From: CBDBBY01 sp965205055 | GTDB lineage: Bacteria > Pseudomonadota > Alphaproteobacteria > Rhodobacterales > Rhodobacteraceae | DNA length: 64,000 nt | Direction: 5' to 3' | Assembly (NCBI GenBank): GCA_965205055.1 | Contig: OZ242030.1 | Location: 4,216,001 to 4,280,000, forward strand | Shown here: positions 24,968 to 34,220 of the stretch, piece after piece | How positions within the stretch are numbered: the stretch's first letter is position 1 | Layout of the letters: each line of letters begins with the position of its first letter | Made by a program: the position numbers and the translations under genes | Notes under the pieces: model-generated | Databases searched by the model: none | The model's input: the letters and a program-made list of their open reading frames with translations, nothing else | Told to the model about the DNA's origin: nothing

Positions 24968-26827
24968 TCAGTTGCTTGCGGCGGCAGACTTTTGCTTGGC
25001 GCCGAAGCTGCCGACAATGATTCTAGTGGCACCTGCTTCGGCTCCTCGTTGGGTGGATCCCGGTCCGACGTCCCAACTTCCTGCAGTTTCAAGATCGTCG
25101 GCGTCCGTGCGGGGACCGTAGAAATTCCCTTCGTACTTGCCGACGCCTGATCTGCCGAGGTCGGTTGTGGGAGCTCCTGTCGCTGTGCCGCTGTACGATC
25201 CGTTCGGCTCGATATTGGCGCTACCCAAAGTAACAGAGAATGCGGTGCCGCCAACAGAATAAGTCTTCCAATTGGTGTCGCCGACCCACTCTTCAAATCC
25301 GCTCAATGTTCCGCTCACTGACCCGGTGCCCGAATCCTCCGGAATCGACACGGTCAACGACACGTTGCCTCGCAGCAAAGTGGTTTTGCTGGCTTCAATA
25401 GCGGTGGCGAGAGTCTGTCCCGTGAATATCCCGCTGATCGTTTTGCTGATGTCCCGGGTCCTTTTGCCGTCCTCGTCCTCGAAAGCTTGGTAGCCGAAAT
25501 ACATGCTCTGCACGCGGCCTATTCGGTCGGCGGCTAGGGGGGCAGTCTCCGTGTCGACCTTGTAGGTGAACAGCCCGTAAGCAGCGTAATTCAAGTACCG
25601 ATGGTCGTCGTCTTCAGGGTGTGCGCCGGTAGGCGGTTCAAGATTCTTGTCCAGTTCAATGTGGTTGGAAAGCCAGACCTCATATGTGCCGAGATCCCTG
25701 AAATCTTCTGGCGTTTTCGGCTGTGTGAACGTGTCGGCTACAAAGTTCGCTTCGCCGCTCGTCAGCTGGCTTGGGTCGGCTTTGACGATGCCCCTCCAGT
25801 AGAAGTCGCCATTGCCTTGCCAGCTGGTAGGACCCTGCGCGCCCGCGACGCTAGTGGGTTTCGGCTCGTCGAACTCAATCCTCAGATCCCAGCCGTTCTG
25901 ACCGGAAAGCGTGTCGTCGGTGCCGTCGCCGTCGCGATCATTCACAGGCTCCGTGACTTTCTTGCGCATGTCCGTGTAGTCAGAACCTGCTCCGCCGATG
26001 CGAATTTGAAGTCCGGTGTTCGTCAGCGTCAATCCCGTTTGGGTGTTTGTGTCGAGTTCCGATGTCGGCGTCATGCCGGAAATCCATCCGTCCACCTTGA
26101 ATTCATGGTTGGTCACGGTGGGGGACGCTTTCATGCCGCCGCCGGATAGAAGCACTCTGCCGGCTTCGTACATGACGGGCTCGAATGTGGTGCTTTTGAT
26201 GGCAGCATCATTGGCCTGCGGTGAGCTGCCGGTCGCGGACGGGGTAATCGTTCGCGAAGTTCTGCCCTCCCCCTCCATTCCGATCGTCACGACGTTGGTG
26301 CCGTCGCGCGGTGCGATGACCTCGCCGTTCGGAATTGATGCGCGCACTACTTCTCTTCCGAACCAGGCTATAGATGTCAGCGCCTCGTTGAGGTGTCTAG
26401 TCTGCGTATCTTGGAGTATCTTCAAAAGGCGGTAGCGGTCGTACGCAGCGAGTTGTTCTGTCGGCGTATCGGTCGCCGAGTCTTGGGAGACATCGGATGC
26501 TGTTTTCGCCGCCTTGACCGCAGCGTCGATTTCTTCTTTGACCCTTCGAATCGCTCTACGTGCCGCCTCACGTGCCTCACGTGCCTCGGGGCTCTCTCCC
26601 GCCGGCGCGTTTGTCGCCAGAGTAATCGCCGCAGTAGCTTGCCCCTCGAGCTCCGTCCGCTGAGCCGCCGCGGGATCCCCGCTATCCTCGTCCGGGGTTT
26701 CGCCGTTCGTATCACCGCCCGGGGGTCCGCTCTCCGCGCCCGGTCCGGCGGGAGGATTGCCGCCGGAGCATGCGCCAACCAGCAATGCCGTGCTGCAAGC
26801 AAGACAAGCCAACAGTTTCACATTCAT
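24968..26827 (-). CDS. TbpB/Slam-type surface lipoprotein
   Basis: This 619-residue protein has a signal peptide with lipobox LLVGAC, so the mature protein is acylated at Cys. A Gly/Pro-rich linker (PPAGPGAESGPPGGD), a helical segment with Ala/Glu repeats (~residues 40-110) and a long beta-rich region follow. The C-terminus has KYEGNFYGPRTDADDLETAG then RIIVGSFGAK, the G-x-F-Y-G...E-x-G...GxFGAK signature of TbpB-like beta-barrel domains. Such proteins are flipped to the outer surface by Slam translocators and often bind host or metal-carrier proteins. No Slam or TonB receptor gene is nearby. ATG 26827 has GGAGA eight bases upstream. A strong terminator follows. Confidence 0.75.
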   Translation of the reverse strand: MNVKLLACLACSTALLVGACSGGNPPAGPGAESGPPGGDTNGETPDEDSGDPAAAQRTELEGQATAAITLATNAPAGESPEAREAREAARRAIRRVKEEIDAAVKAAKTASDVSQDSATDTPTEQLAAYDRYRLLKILQDTQTRHLNEALTSIAWFGREVVRASIPNGEVIAPRDGTNVVTIGMEGEGRTSRTITPSATGSSPQANDAAIKSTTFEPVMYEAGRVLLSGGGMKASPTVTNHEFKVDGWISGMTPTSELDTNTQTGLTLTNTGLQIRIGGAGSDYTDMRKKVTEPVNDRDGDGTDDTLSGQNGWDLRIEFDEPKPTSVAGAQGPTSWQGNGDFYWRGIVKADPSQLTSGEANFVADTFTQPKTPEDFRDLGTYEVWLSNHIELDKNLEPPTGAHPEDDDHRYLNYAAYGLFTYKVDTETAPLAADRIGRVQSMYFGYQAFEDEDGKRTRDISKTISGIFTGQTLATAIEASKTTLLRGNVSLTVSIPEDSGTGSVSGTLSGFEEWVGDTNWKTYSVGGTAFSVTLGSANIEPNGSYSGTATGAPTTDLGRSGVGKYEGNFYGPRTDADDLETAGSWDVGPGSTQRGAEAGATRIIVGSFGAKQKSAAASN

Positions 26828-26947
26828 AGCCGTTTCTCCGTATAATATTATAGGTCGTTTGCCTGATTGCTTCACGCGTGCATGCCGCGAATCGCGTGAA
26901 ATATATCCGCATTGTCACTTGCAAGTCAATATTTTGTTTGGGTTCGG

Positions 26948-28709
26948 GGGGTGTGTCTCATGATTCTTGTAAATCACTGTTGGACCCCTCGAGCCGCGTT
27001 GTCCAAGTTGCGTGTTTTGGAGGTTGCAATCGGGATCGCGGCCGTTCAGCATGGTTCGGTCCCGGACCGGTTTTCGAAGATCCGCGAACGGCGGACGCCG
27101 CGCATCCGGGCTCGAGCGGAAGAGGCTGGCATGACGATCAAGAGACGGGATCCGGAGTTTCTCCATCCGGATACGGTGGCTTATTTGCAGGGACTGACGG
27201 ACGAGGAGGCGGCGAAGCAGCCTCCTTTGATCCGCGAGCGGGACGGCGTTTTCATGCGGTATTGGCGCGTCGGGCGCCGGGTTCGCTGTCGCGAGGTCGA
27301 GGCGTCCGGCGTCCCGGCTTTGGAGACGGGCGCGCTGCATGCGGCGGCTGAAGCGGAGTTCGGCCGTTCGCTTCCGCTTCTGACGGCGGAGCTCTTGGGC
27401 GACGGGGTTCCGGATCTGGACGCGATCGAGACGATGGTCCGCGACGGCGTGCTGGGCGGCGGGGCGAAGTGCTACGCGGCCCTTCTCGAGGCGGTCGACG
27501 CCCGTCTTGCCGGCAAGTCTCCCCCGTCCTGCCCGAGCTGCGGGCGGCGGATGGAGCGGCGCGGCCGGGTCGGCAAGACGTTCGGGACGCGCCTCGGAGA
27601 GGCTCGGGTCAGGCGGCGCTATTTCTACTGCCGCAAGTGCGGCGTCGGAGATTATCCTTTGGACCGCGCGCTGCGTCTGGCGGGGAAGAGAGTCACGCCC
27701 GGAGCGGAAGCCGTCTACGCCGACGCCGCCGGTTCCGACAGTTGCGGGGAAGCGCGCCGCAAGCTCCGGAATCTGGCCGGCGTGACGGTGTCGAGGGCGA
27801 CTCTCCAGCGCCATGCGACAAGGATCGGCGAAGAGATGCAGGCGTTCGAGCGCGAGGACGCCGAGGCGGCGTCGCCTGCGGCGGAGCGGGTTATTCTGGA
27901 GATCGACGGCGCCGGAGTCCCGATGGCCGCCCGCGAGGTCGAGGGCGTGGCCGGCAAGCAGGCGGACGGCACGGCGAAGACCCGCGAGGCGAAGGCCGTC
28001 ACCAGCTTCACGGCCGACGGTCGGGATCCGAAGACCGGGGAGCCTCGGAAGGACAAGGACAGCGGGGCTGTCAGCGTCCGCATCGACAGCGCGAGGGCGG
28101 CGGACGGCCCCGGCTGGAGTTCGGAGTTCGGCGTCCGCCTGCGGCGGTTCGGGCTCCGGAACGGCTTGTTCGCGGCCAGGGAATTGGTGGTGCTGTCCGA
28201 CGGGGCGCCCTGGATCCGCAACAGCTGCGAGGAGGCGTTTCCCGGGCAGGAGACGACCTTCATCCTCGACCTGTTCCATGCCCTCCAATACGCGGACGCG
28301 GCTGTGAAAGCCGCAGCGCCGCACGAGAGCGAACGGAAGGATTGGATGAAGACGATCAAGGACCAGTTGAACGCAGGGCGGGTCGACGACGTCATCGCCG
28401 ACCTGGAGCCGCACCGTCGGCTTGAAGCGGTCGCGACCTGCATCCGCTACTACGGAACCAACAGAGACCGAATGCACTACGACCTCTACCGAAAGCGCGG
28501 ACTGCCGGTCGGATCCGGCGTCGTGGAAAGCGCTTGCAAGCAGATCGTCGGCAGCCGATTCAAGGGAGCCGGGCGCCGTTGGTCGAAGATTGGAGCCAAC
28601 GCCGTGCTCGCCATCAAATGCTGCTTCAGGAACAACCGCTGGCCCGACTTCCTCGATTGGAGGGATTGCAGCGCACCAGCCGCCTGACCAAGAAACGTGA
28701 GATGCACCC
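26948..28709 (+). mobile_element. ISKra4-family insertion sequence, ~1.76 kb, with 9-bp target duplication
   Basis: Terminal inverted repeats: left GGGTGTGTCTCATGATTCTTG, right (reverse complement) GGGTGCATCTCACGTTTCTTG. TGGGTTCGG occurs directly outside both ends (26939-26947 and 28710-28718), a 9-bp target duplication. One intact transposase is inside, so this looks like a fairly recent insertion. Confidence 0.88.
27131..28687 (+). CDS. ISKra4-family transposase
   Basis: The 518-residue transposase has a central zinc-ribbon-like CPSCG...CRKCG pair and a catalytic core with ILEIDGAGVPM (first Asp) and KQADGTAKTREAKAV, a family hallmark. The second Asp is in LSDGAPWI, with FILDLFHALQY after it, and the Glu region is VGSGVVESACKQIVGSR. 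ATG 27131 is chosen because the truncated copy at 56824 starts at the same point with the same MTI. The C-terminal ANAVLAIKCCFRNNR is the segment that survives in the MITE family of this window. No interruptions, so probably functional. Confidence 0.93.
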   Translation: MTIKRRDPEFLHPDTVAYLQGLTDEEAAKQPPLIRERDGVFMRYWRVGRRVRCREVEASGVPALETGALHAAAEAEFGRSLPLLTAELLGDGVPDLDAIETMVRDGVLGGGAKCYAALLEAVDARLAGKSPPSCPSCGRRMERRGRVGKTFGTRLGEARVRRRYFYCRKCGVGDYPLDRALRLAGKRVTPGAEAVYADAAGSDSCGEARRKLRNLAGVTVSRATLQRHATRIGEEMQAFEREDAEAASPAAERVILEIDGAGVPMAAREVEGVAGKQADGTAKTREAKAVTSFTADGRDPKTGEPRKDKDSGAVSVRIDSARAADGPGWSSEFGVRLRRFGLRNGLFAARELVVLSDGAPWIRNSCEEAFPGQETTFILDLFHALQYADAAVKAAAPHESERKDWMKTIKDQLNAGRVDDVIADLEPHRRLEAVATCIRYYGTNRDRMHYDLYRKRGLPVGSGVVESACKQIVGSRFKGAGRRWSKIGANAVLAIKCCFRNNRWPDFLDWRDCSAPAA

Positions 28710-28805
28710 TGGGTTCGGCAGCGCAATTGCACTTGAGGGTCCATTGCTTCAGGATGTTCCGCGAAGCGGCGAGACGGCCGCGCGAGCAGAGCGAAGAGGC
28801 AGGAC

Positions 28806-29570
28806 ATGGAAGACTTCCGCAAATTTTTCAAGGGGGTCAAGGATCCCCGGACGAGCAACGCGACGCGCCACGACTTTCTCGAGATGCCGGCGGTTGCGCT
28901 GCTTTCGAGCCTGTGCGGCGGCCAGACCTGCGTCGACATGGCGGATTTCGCCGTCCTCAACGAGCGGTTTCTGCGCCGGTTCATGCGTCCGGAGCACGGG
29001 CCTCCCAGCCACGACGCCTTCTCCCGGCTGTTCCGGATGATGGAGCCGGGTCCGTTCGCGGCGGCCCTGTCGCGGTTCGCTTCGGGCTGGGCGAAGGCTC
29101 TGGAGGCGGACGGCGTCCGGCAGATCGCGGTCGACGGCAAGGCGCTCCGGCGCACGTTCTCTCGCGCCTCGGAGCTTTCGCCGCTGCATCTCTTGAGCGC
29201 CTTCGCCCCGGGGTCGGGGATCGTGCTCGGCCAGGTCGCGGTCGACAAGAAGTCCAACGAGGTCCGGGCGCTGCCGGCGCTGCTCGAGATGCTGCATCTT
29301 GAGGGCGCGCTCGTCACCGGGGACGCGATGCACACGCAGCGCGCCGCGTCGGAGATGATCGTCGGCAAGGGCGGGGACTACGTCTTGGCGCTGAAGGCCA
29401 ACCAGAGAGCGCTCCACAAGGACGCGAAGGAGTGGCTGGAGGATCCCGAAGCGCAGAAGGACATGCTGTCTTGCCGGCATGTCGACGGCGGACACGGGCG
29501 CATCGAGACGCGCACCGCGACGGTCTCCCACGACGTCGGCTGGCTGCAGGACCTCCACCGGTGGCCGGGC
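28806..29570 (+). pseudogene. ISAs1-family transposase cut by IS21 insertion
   Basis: The frame starts MEDFRKFFKGVKDPRTSN and contains the ISAs1 features SSLCGGQTCVDMADFA, the first catalytic motif VDGKALRRTF, then ALVTGDAMHTQ (second Asp) and KGGDYVLALKANQ. It stops matching after DLHRWPG at 29570, where the IS21 end begins. The missing C-terminal third holds the catalytic Glu. By chance the frame stays open into istA, giving a 714-residue hybrid frame. The 3' remainder of the ISAs1 element is not found after the IS21 right end, so a deletion followed. Confidence 0.85.
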
Positions 29571-29638
29571 TGTTACTACCGGGTTAAAACTCCCCAAAAG
29601 CGCCGAAGTAAAATTCCCCAGTCAGGGGGCTGCGAATT

Positions 29639-29666
29639 CATTCCGGGGGGCATGCCCCCCGGAATG
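29639..29666. repeat. 28-bp perfect palindrome in the IS21 left end
   Basis: CATTCCGGGGGGCATG is followed by CCCCCCGGAATG, so the whole 28 bp is its own reverse complement. It lies between the terminal repeats and istA and could form a cruciform or an RNA hairpin in the istA leader. Confidence 0.85.
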
Positions 29667-29717
29667 AAAGCAGTCCAAAATCCCATCCGATTTTTTGCCG
29701 AAGGAGGCTCGGGTCGG

Positions 29718-30950
29718 GTGTTGAAGCTGGAGAAGATTGTCATGTTGCAAGAACTGAAACGGGAAGGCCTTTCGATCAGCGCCATCGCGCGGCGGACGGG
29801 CCTGGACCGCAAGACGGTCCGCAAACTGCTGGATCGGGGCCTCGCGGCTCCGACCTATTCGCCGCGGGAGCCGCGGCCCCGGCTTCTGGAGCCGTACGAG
29901 GGCTATCTCGCCAAAAAGATCGGGAACTGCCCGGATCTGTCCGGACGCCGGCTGTTCCGGCAGATCCGGGAGCGCGGCTACGAAGGCGGCTACACGGCGG
30001 TGACGGATTATCTCCGTGCGATCCGGCCGGACGCGGCGCCCGGGTTCGAGCGCCGCTTCGAGACCGGGCCCGGCGAGCAGGCCCAGGTCGACTTCGCCGA
30101 ATTCAAAACCGAATACGCCGACGAGCCCGGCGTCGTCAGGAAAGTCCATCCGTTCCCGTTCGTCCTCGGATGCAGCCGATGGCTGTGGGGACGGTTCTGC
30201 GCCGACCAGAAGCTCGAGACCGTCCTGAGATGCCACGTCTCCGCATTCGACGCCTGCGGAGGGGCGACGAAAGAAGTGCTCTACGACCGGATGAAGACCG
30301 CCGTCCTGGGAGAGGGCGCCGACCGGTCCGTGATCTACAACCCGTCCCTGGTCGCCTTGCTCGACCACTACGGATCGGCGCCGAAAGCCTGCAAAGCCTA
30401 CCGGGCGAAGACCAAGGGCAAGGTCGAGCGACCGTTCCGCTACATCCGCCAGGACTTCTTCCTCGACCGGACCTTCCGCTGCCTCGACGATCTCAACGCG
30501 CAATTCGACGATTGGCGCGGCAAGGTCGCCAATCCGCGCGTCCACGCCACCACCGGACGGATCGTCGACCAGGCCTTCGCCGAAGAGCAGTGCTCCTTGG
30601 TCCCGCTGCCCGCGCATCCCTACGACGCGGTCCTGACCGTCGAGCGCCGCGCCGGCCGCGACGGAATGGTCTCCGTCGGCGGAAACCTCTACTCGGTGCC
30701 CGACGCCGCCCGCAAGCGCGTGCTGGAGGTGCAGAGGCATCCCGCCGAAGTGCGGATCTTCGAAGACAGGACGCTGATCGCACGGCATCCGGTCCTCGAA
30801 GGCCGGAACCGCCGCAGGGTCGATCCCGGCCATCGCAGGCCGCCCCCGCCGCGGATCGACTTGCCCAACCTCGAGGAGGCGCCGAAACGGTCCCTGGCCT
30901 TCTACGACGCCGTCGGACGCCGCCTCGAACGGCAGGGAGCGGCCCGATGA
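29718..30950 (+). CDS. istA: IS21-family transposase IstA
   Basis: The 410-residue protein begins VLKLEKIVMLQELKREGL with a helix-turn-helix (SISAIARRTGLDRKTVRKLL, residues ~17-36). A DDE core follows, with first Asp in QAQVDFAEFKTEYAD, second Asp near LYDRMKTAV and the Glu in KGKVERPFRYIRQDFF. The C-terminal SVGGNLYSVPDAARKR resembles the IstA tail. GTG 29718 has AAGGAGG upstream; ATG 29742 is an alternative. The stop overlaps the istB start (ATGA). IstA catalyses cut-and-paste integration with IstB as regulator. It appears complete. Confidence 0.92.
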   Translation: MLKLEKIVMLQELKREGLSISAIARRTGLDRKTVRKLLDRGLAAPTYSPREPRPRLLEPYEGYLAKKIGNCPDLSGRRLFRQIRERGYEGGYTAVTDYLRAIRPDAAPGFERRFETGPGEQAQVDFAEFKTEYADEPGVVRKVHPFPFVLGCSRWLWGRFCADQKLETVLRCHVSAFDACGGATKEVLYDRMKTAVLGEGADRSVIYNPSLVALLDHYGSAPKACKAYRAKTKGKVERPFRYIRQDFFLDRTFRCLDDLNAQFDDWRGKVANPRVHATTGRIVDQAFAEEQCSLVPLPAHPYDAVLTVERRAGRDGMVSVGGNLYSVPDAARKRVLEVQRHPAEVRIFEDRTLIARHPVLEGRNRRRVDPGHRRPPPPRIDLPNLEEAPKRSLAFYDAVGRRLERQGAAR

Positions 30951-31783
30951 CCGAACTGATCGACCGCATCGGCGCCGCCCTCGTCGGACTGAAAATGCCC
31001 CGGGCGCTCGAAGCGCTCGGACCCACGCTGCGGCGGCTGGAGCAGGGCGAGATCACAGCCGTCGAAGCCATCGACGCCCTCCTCAGCGAAGATTGCGCAC
31101 TGCGCGAAACAAGACGAATAGACATCGCATTGCGAACCGCGAAGCTCCTCCCCGTCAAGACGATCGAAAGCTTCGACTTCGCATTCCAGCCCTCCCTCGA
31201 CCGCGAGAGAATCGCCGCGTTGGCCCAGCTCGACTTCATCCGGAGACGCGAAACCGTCCACTTCCTCGGACCGCCCGGAACCGGAAAGTCCCACCTCGCG
31301 ACCGCTCTCGGCGTCGCCGCCGTCAAAGCCGGAAAAAGCGTCTACAAGACGACGCTCGCCGAACTCACCGACAGCCTCGCCAAAGCCGAGCGACAAGGAC
31401 AGCTCGCCGAAAAAATCCGCTTCTTCGCCCGGGCCGCCATACTCATCGTCGATGAAATCGGATATCTGCCCATCACGCAGGGCGGCGCGAGCCTGTTCTT
31501 CCAAATCGCAGATGCAAGATACGAAAAAGGCGCGATGATCCTAACCTCGAACAGAAGCTTCGCCGAATGGGGCGACATCTTCGGAGACCCCGTCGTCGCG
31601 ACGGCCCTCCTCGACCGGCTCCTCCACCACGCCGTCGTCGTCCGAATCGAAGGCGCAAGCTACAGACCCGGAAAGCACGCCGACCTCATTCCCGAACACG
31701 TCCGAACGAATGCGCCCATCACGCCGCCGCCCCCGCCGAAAAAACGAGGGCGACCCAAAAAGGAGACCCGAACCGACGACTGA
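30947..31783 (+). CDS. istB: IS21-family helper ATPase IstB
   Basis: The 278-residue AAA+ ATPase of the DnaC/IstB type has Walker A FLGPPGTGKSHLATAL, Walker B ILIVDEIGYLP and sensor-I ILTSNRSFAEWGDIFGD, then LLDRLLHHAVVVRIEG. The N-terminal helical region (LVGLKMPRALEAL) and a basic Pro-rich tail (PPPPKKRGRPKKE) are present. It forms filaments on target DNA and activates IstA. The start overlaps istA by 4 nt. Length exceeds the usual ~250 only by the tail. Confidence 0.94.
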   Translation: MTELIDRIGAALVGLKMPRALEALGPTLRRLEQGEITAVEAIDALLSEDCALRETRRIDIALRTAKLLPVKTIESFDFAFQPSLDRERIAALAQLDFIRRRETVHFLGPPGTGKSHLATALGVAAVKAGKSVYKTTLAELTDSLAKAERQGQLAEKIRFFARAAILIVDEIGYLPITQGGASLFFQIADARYEKGAMILTSNRSFAEWGDIFGDPVVATALLDRLLHHAVVVRIEGASYRPGKHADLIPEHVRTNAPITPPPPPKKRGRPKKETRTDD

Positions 31784-31862
31784 ACTGGCTCGTCACCAAA
31801 AACACCGAAAAGTGGGGAATTTTACTTCGGCACTTTTGGGGAATTTTACTTCGGCATTGACA

Positions 31863-32347
31863 CTGCTGGGGGTTGAGCGCGAACGCCGCGACGCCGCGCT
31901 TTGGACGGGCGTCGAATTCCGGGCGCGCCCGAACAACGGACGGATCCGGTTCTGATGCTCAGGGGCCGCTCCCGATCATCGACCTCTTTGCCCGAAGCGG
32001 GCGGATTCCCGTCGGACCATTGCCGAATTCGAAGGGGATTCGCCTCGTCCTCGCTGTTGTCTGTCGCGCCAGGCGCTCCATTCTTCCTCGAGCAACTGTA
32101 TCTCGAGGTCCTCGAAAACCGGGCTCGACCGGCAACCGACTGAAGCGGGTCATCAAGTGCTCCGCGAGGTGCTGGAATCCACGAATTGCATTGATGCCAA
32201 TGAAACTTGCGTTGTTTGCAACGTGAAGTTCAGGCTGGTCGAGGAGGTCTCCGGGACGAAACTCGTGGCGTGGATAAAATCCGCTATGGAACAGCGGCAA
32301 GCATGGCGGGGAGCAGGTGTGCCGTCCGCAGCCGGCGCACGCGCGGG
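31863..32347. other. Intergenic stretch, no gene recognised
   Basis: Between the IS21 right end and the GH3-type gene. No ISAs1 3' sequence is found here, although the truncated ISAs1 copy would predict it. No convincing coding frame was seen. Confidence 0.45.
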
Positions 32348-33925
32348 TCAGGAGATGCCGCTCGGCGCTTCGTTCAGGATGTAGCGAGCTTTGGCGGGCG
32401 GGCGGTTGCGCCATTCCCACATCGCATGATCGTCCGGAACCACGTAGGATTCAATGTCGCCCAGAAGGCCGTTGTTGCGCTCGTGAGCGTACATCCTGGA
32501 AATCTTCCGCAATGCATTGTCCAGCGCTTCCACGTCCAAAGATTGCCCGGAGCTTTCCCGGAGGTAGACGGCGACCGAAGTACCGGACGGGCTCGGCCCC
32601 GCAAGCAGATCGTCATCTCCGCGGTAGCCCAGATCCAGCAGGATGGACACCAGGTCGTTTTCCGGGATGACGGTCGATGTCACCTTCAGGACGAACGCCG
32701 ACTTGCAGCAGAATACAATTCGCGGGGCACGATGGTAGTATCCCGTGCACTGCACGATGTCGTGCAGCCGATAGCGCGCGAGGCCGCTCAACGTGGTAAG
32801 GAATATCTCGTAGCGTCGGCCCTTTTCGGCTTTCCACGAAGGGATCAGGTTCCCGTGCGCCGCCTCCGCGTCTTCGGGCAGCAGTTCGACGATGTTCGCG
32901 CCCGGATGCAGCGGATGCCCGTCCTTCCCGTCGTGAAGCGGAACATTCAACAACCCTTCGACGCAGCCGTAGGGCGTGTCGAGAAGAGGGGCTTTCCCGA
33001 GATAGGGCCGCAGGTTCGGAACCTGCAGGGCCGCGCTTGCGGTCGTCCAGCACATTGCGGCTGCCAGACCGGGCCACACGTCGGTCAGGGTCGGCGGTCC
33101 GCGGCCGAAGACCTCGCGCAGATGCCGGAGCCGCCGCCGTCCGATTTCCACCGGCGGCAAGGGGGAGGGAGGCCGGGCGCGGCCTTCCAAGTACGGCCAG
33201 TAGCTTTCGACGTCGGCCAGCAGCCTCTCGAAGAAGAGCGTGATCCAGCCGGCGGTCAACGACCGCGCCATGCCGACATCCCTTGTCAGCGCGTACAGCG
33301 GCGCCCAATCGCGGAACAGCCCGGATTCGGTCTGTTCGTAGACCTCCCACGGGATGACATGCATCATCCGGTGCGCGCGCGGAGAAAGGAAGCGCTGGTA
33401 GTAGCTCGTGGCGGAGCCGACCGGAATGCCCGTCGGCGAAGAGGGGCGGCTGCCCACGTGCGAAAACGTCAGCATGGGCTTGAAGGGAATGTGCGGCTGG
33501 ACAACGGACAGCCGGTGCATCGCGGCCTCGTAGGCGCCCGCCACGATGTGCCCCTGCCGCGCGCTCATGGCGATGTACGGAAAATACTTGAACTTGCCGC
33601 CGGTCGTGCCGCTGGTGGACGCCCAATACTTCACCGGAGAGGCGGTGGTCGGCGAATGGCCTTTTTCGAAAGCGGATTCGAATTCCGGCCGGTAATCCTC
33701 GTATTCGGTGATCGGGAGCTCCTCGAGCGGCGGCGGAGAGCCGGGGCCGCAATGCCTCTTCCAGAAAGGAGATCCCGCGCACTCCGAAACGATTTCCGAC
33801 CAAAGGTTCTTCTGAGCCTGCTCCGGATCGCGGGCGGCAGCTTCAAAAGCTCGCCATGATCCGCGCATCGCGAGGCGCAGTATCGCGGACATGCCGGAAA
33901 AAGGCAGGAAGCTGGTCAAGCGCAT
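32348..33925 (-). CDS. GH3-family acyl-adenylate (auxin-responsive GH3-like) enzyme
   Basis: The 525-residue protein has the ANL-type adenylation motifs of GH3 proteins. These are WASTSGTTGGKFKYFPY (phosphate-binding motif I, ~residue 100), an ...YGCVEG... segment (motif II region) and LARYRLHDIVQCTGYYHRAP (motif III, the hinge with Y-R-x-x-D). GH3 enzymes activate a carboxylate as acyl-AMP and join it to an amino acid; bacterial members are mostly uncharacterised. The protein is cytoplasmic and unusually Pro-rich near residues 60-70. It is separated from the acyltransferase gene by a MITE, so an operon is uncertain. The substrate is unknown. Confidence 0.85.
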   Translation of the reverse strand: MRLTSFLPFSGMSAILRLAMRGSWRAFEAAARDPEQAQKNLWSEIVSECAGSPFWKRHCGPGSPPPLEELPITEYEDYRPEFESAFEKGHSPTTASPVKYWASTSGTTGGKFKYFPYIAMSARQGHIVAGAYEAAMHRLSVVQPHIPFKPMLTFSHVGSRPSSPTGIPVGSATSYYQRFLSPRAHRMMHVIPWEVYEQTESGLFRDWAPLYALTRDVGMARSLTAGWITLFFERLLADVESYWPYLEGRARPPSPLPPVEIGRRRLRHLREVFGRGPPTLTDVWPGLAAAMCWTTASAALQVPNLRPYLGKAPLLDTPYGCVEGLLNVPLHDGKDGHPLHPGANIVELLPEDAEAAHGNLIPSWKAEKGRRYEIFLTTLSGLARYRLHDIVQCTGYYHRAPRIVFCCKSAFVLKVTSTVIPENDLVSILLDLGYRGDDDLLAGPSPSGTSVAVYLRESSGQSLDVEALDNALRKISRMYAHERNNGLLGDIESYVVPDDHAMWEWRNRPPAKARYILNEAPSGIS

Positions 33926-34050
33926 CCCCTATTGAATCCTTGCCGCGGACGGCAAGCCGGTCGCGGCGGTCGCCGGCGCGCACCCGATGGCGCCCGCCGT
34001 TCCAATGCGGGCGAAAATACAGAGGCATGGCGCATCCGGTCAACGTCAGT

Positions 34051-34216
34051 GGGTGCATCCCATTTTTTGGTCAGGCGGGACGCCGCCGGTTGAAAGCCGA
34101 TGCCAACGCCCTGCTTGCCGTCAAATGCTGCTTCGAAAACAACCGCAGATCCGAAATCATCGATCGGAGGGATTTCTGCTCCGTAGCCGCCCAGCCAAAA
34201 AATATGGGATGCGCCC
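34051..34216 (+). repeat. 166-bp MITE (copy c), best preserved
   Basis: Left end GGGTGCATCCCATTTTTTGG; right end, reverse complemented, GGGCGCATCCCATATTTTTTGG. The interior still reads ANALLAVKCCFENNR, homologous to the C-terminus of the ISKra4 transposase encoded at 27131. ACGTCA occurs near both outer flanks, a possible short target duplication. It lies between the GH3-type and acyltransferase genes. Confidence 0.82.
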
Positions 34217-34220
34217 GACG

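Larger units (their letters stand above)
29571..31862 (+). mobile_element. IS21-family insertion sequence, 2.29 kb
   Basis: The ends start and finish with TGT/ACA. Read inward, both ends share CCCCAAAAG-GCCGAAGTAAAATTCCCCA, and the CCGAAGTAAAATTCCCC motif is repeated within the right end, as usual for IS21 multiple terminal repeats. istA and istB are inside. No target duplication is visible (flanks GGTGGCCGGGC and CTGCTGGGGG differ), so flanking DNA was rearranged. Confidence 0.88.

Noticed and set aside
26915..29368. 817-residue open frame on the minus strand
   Set aside because: It spans the antisense of two transposases and has no domain; a GC-bias shadow.
32613..33803. 396-residue Arg-rich frame within the GH3-type gene
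   Set aside because: Same strand, other frame of a gene with clear GH3 motifs; composition is atypical for a protein.
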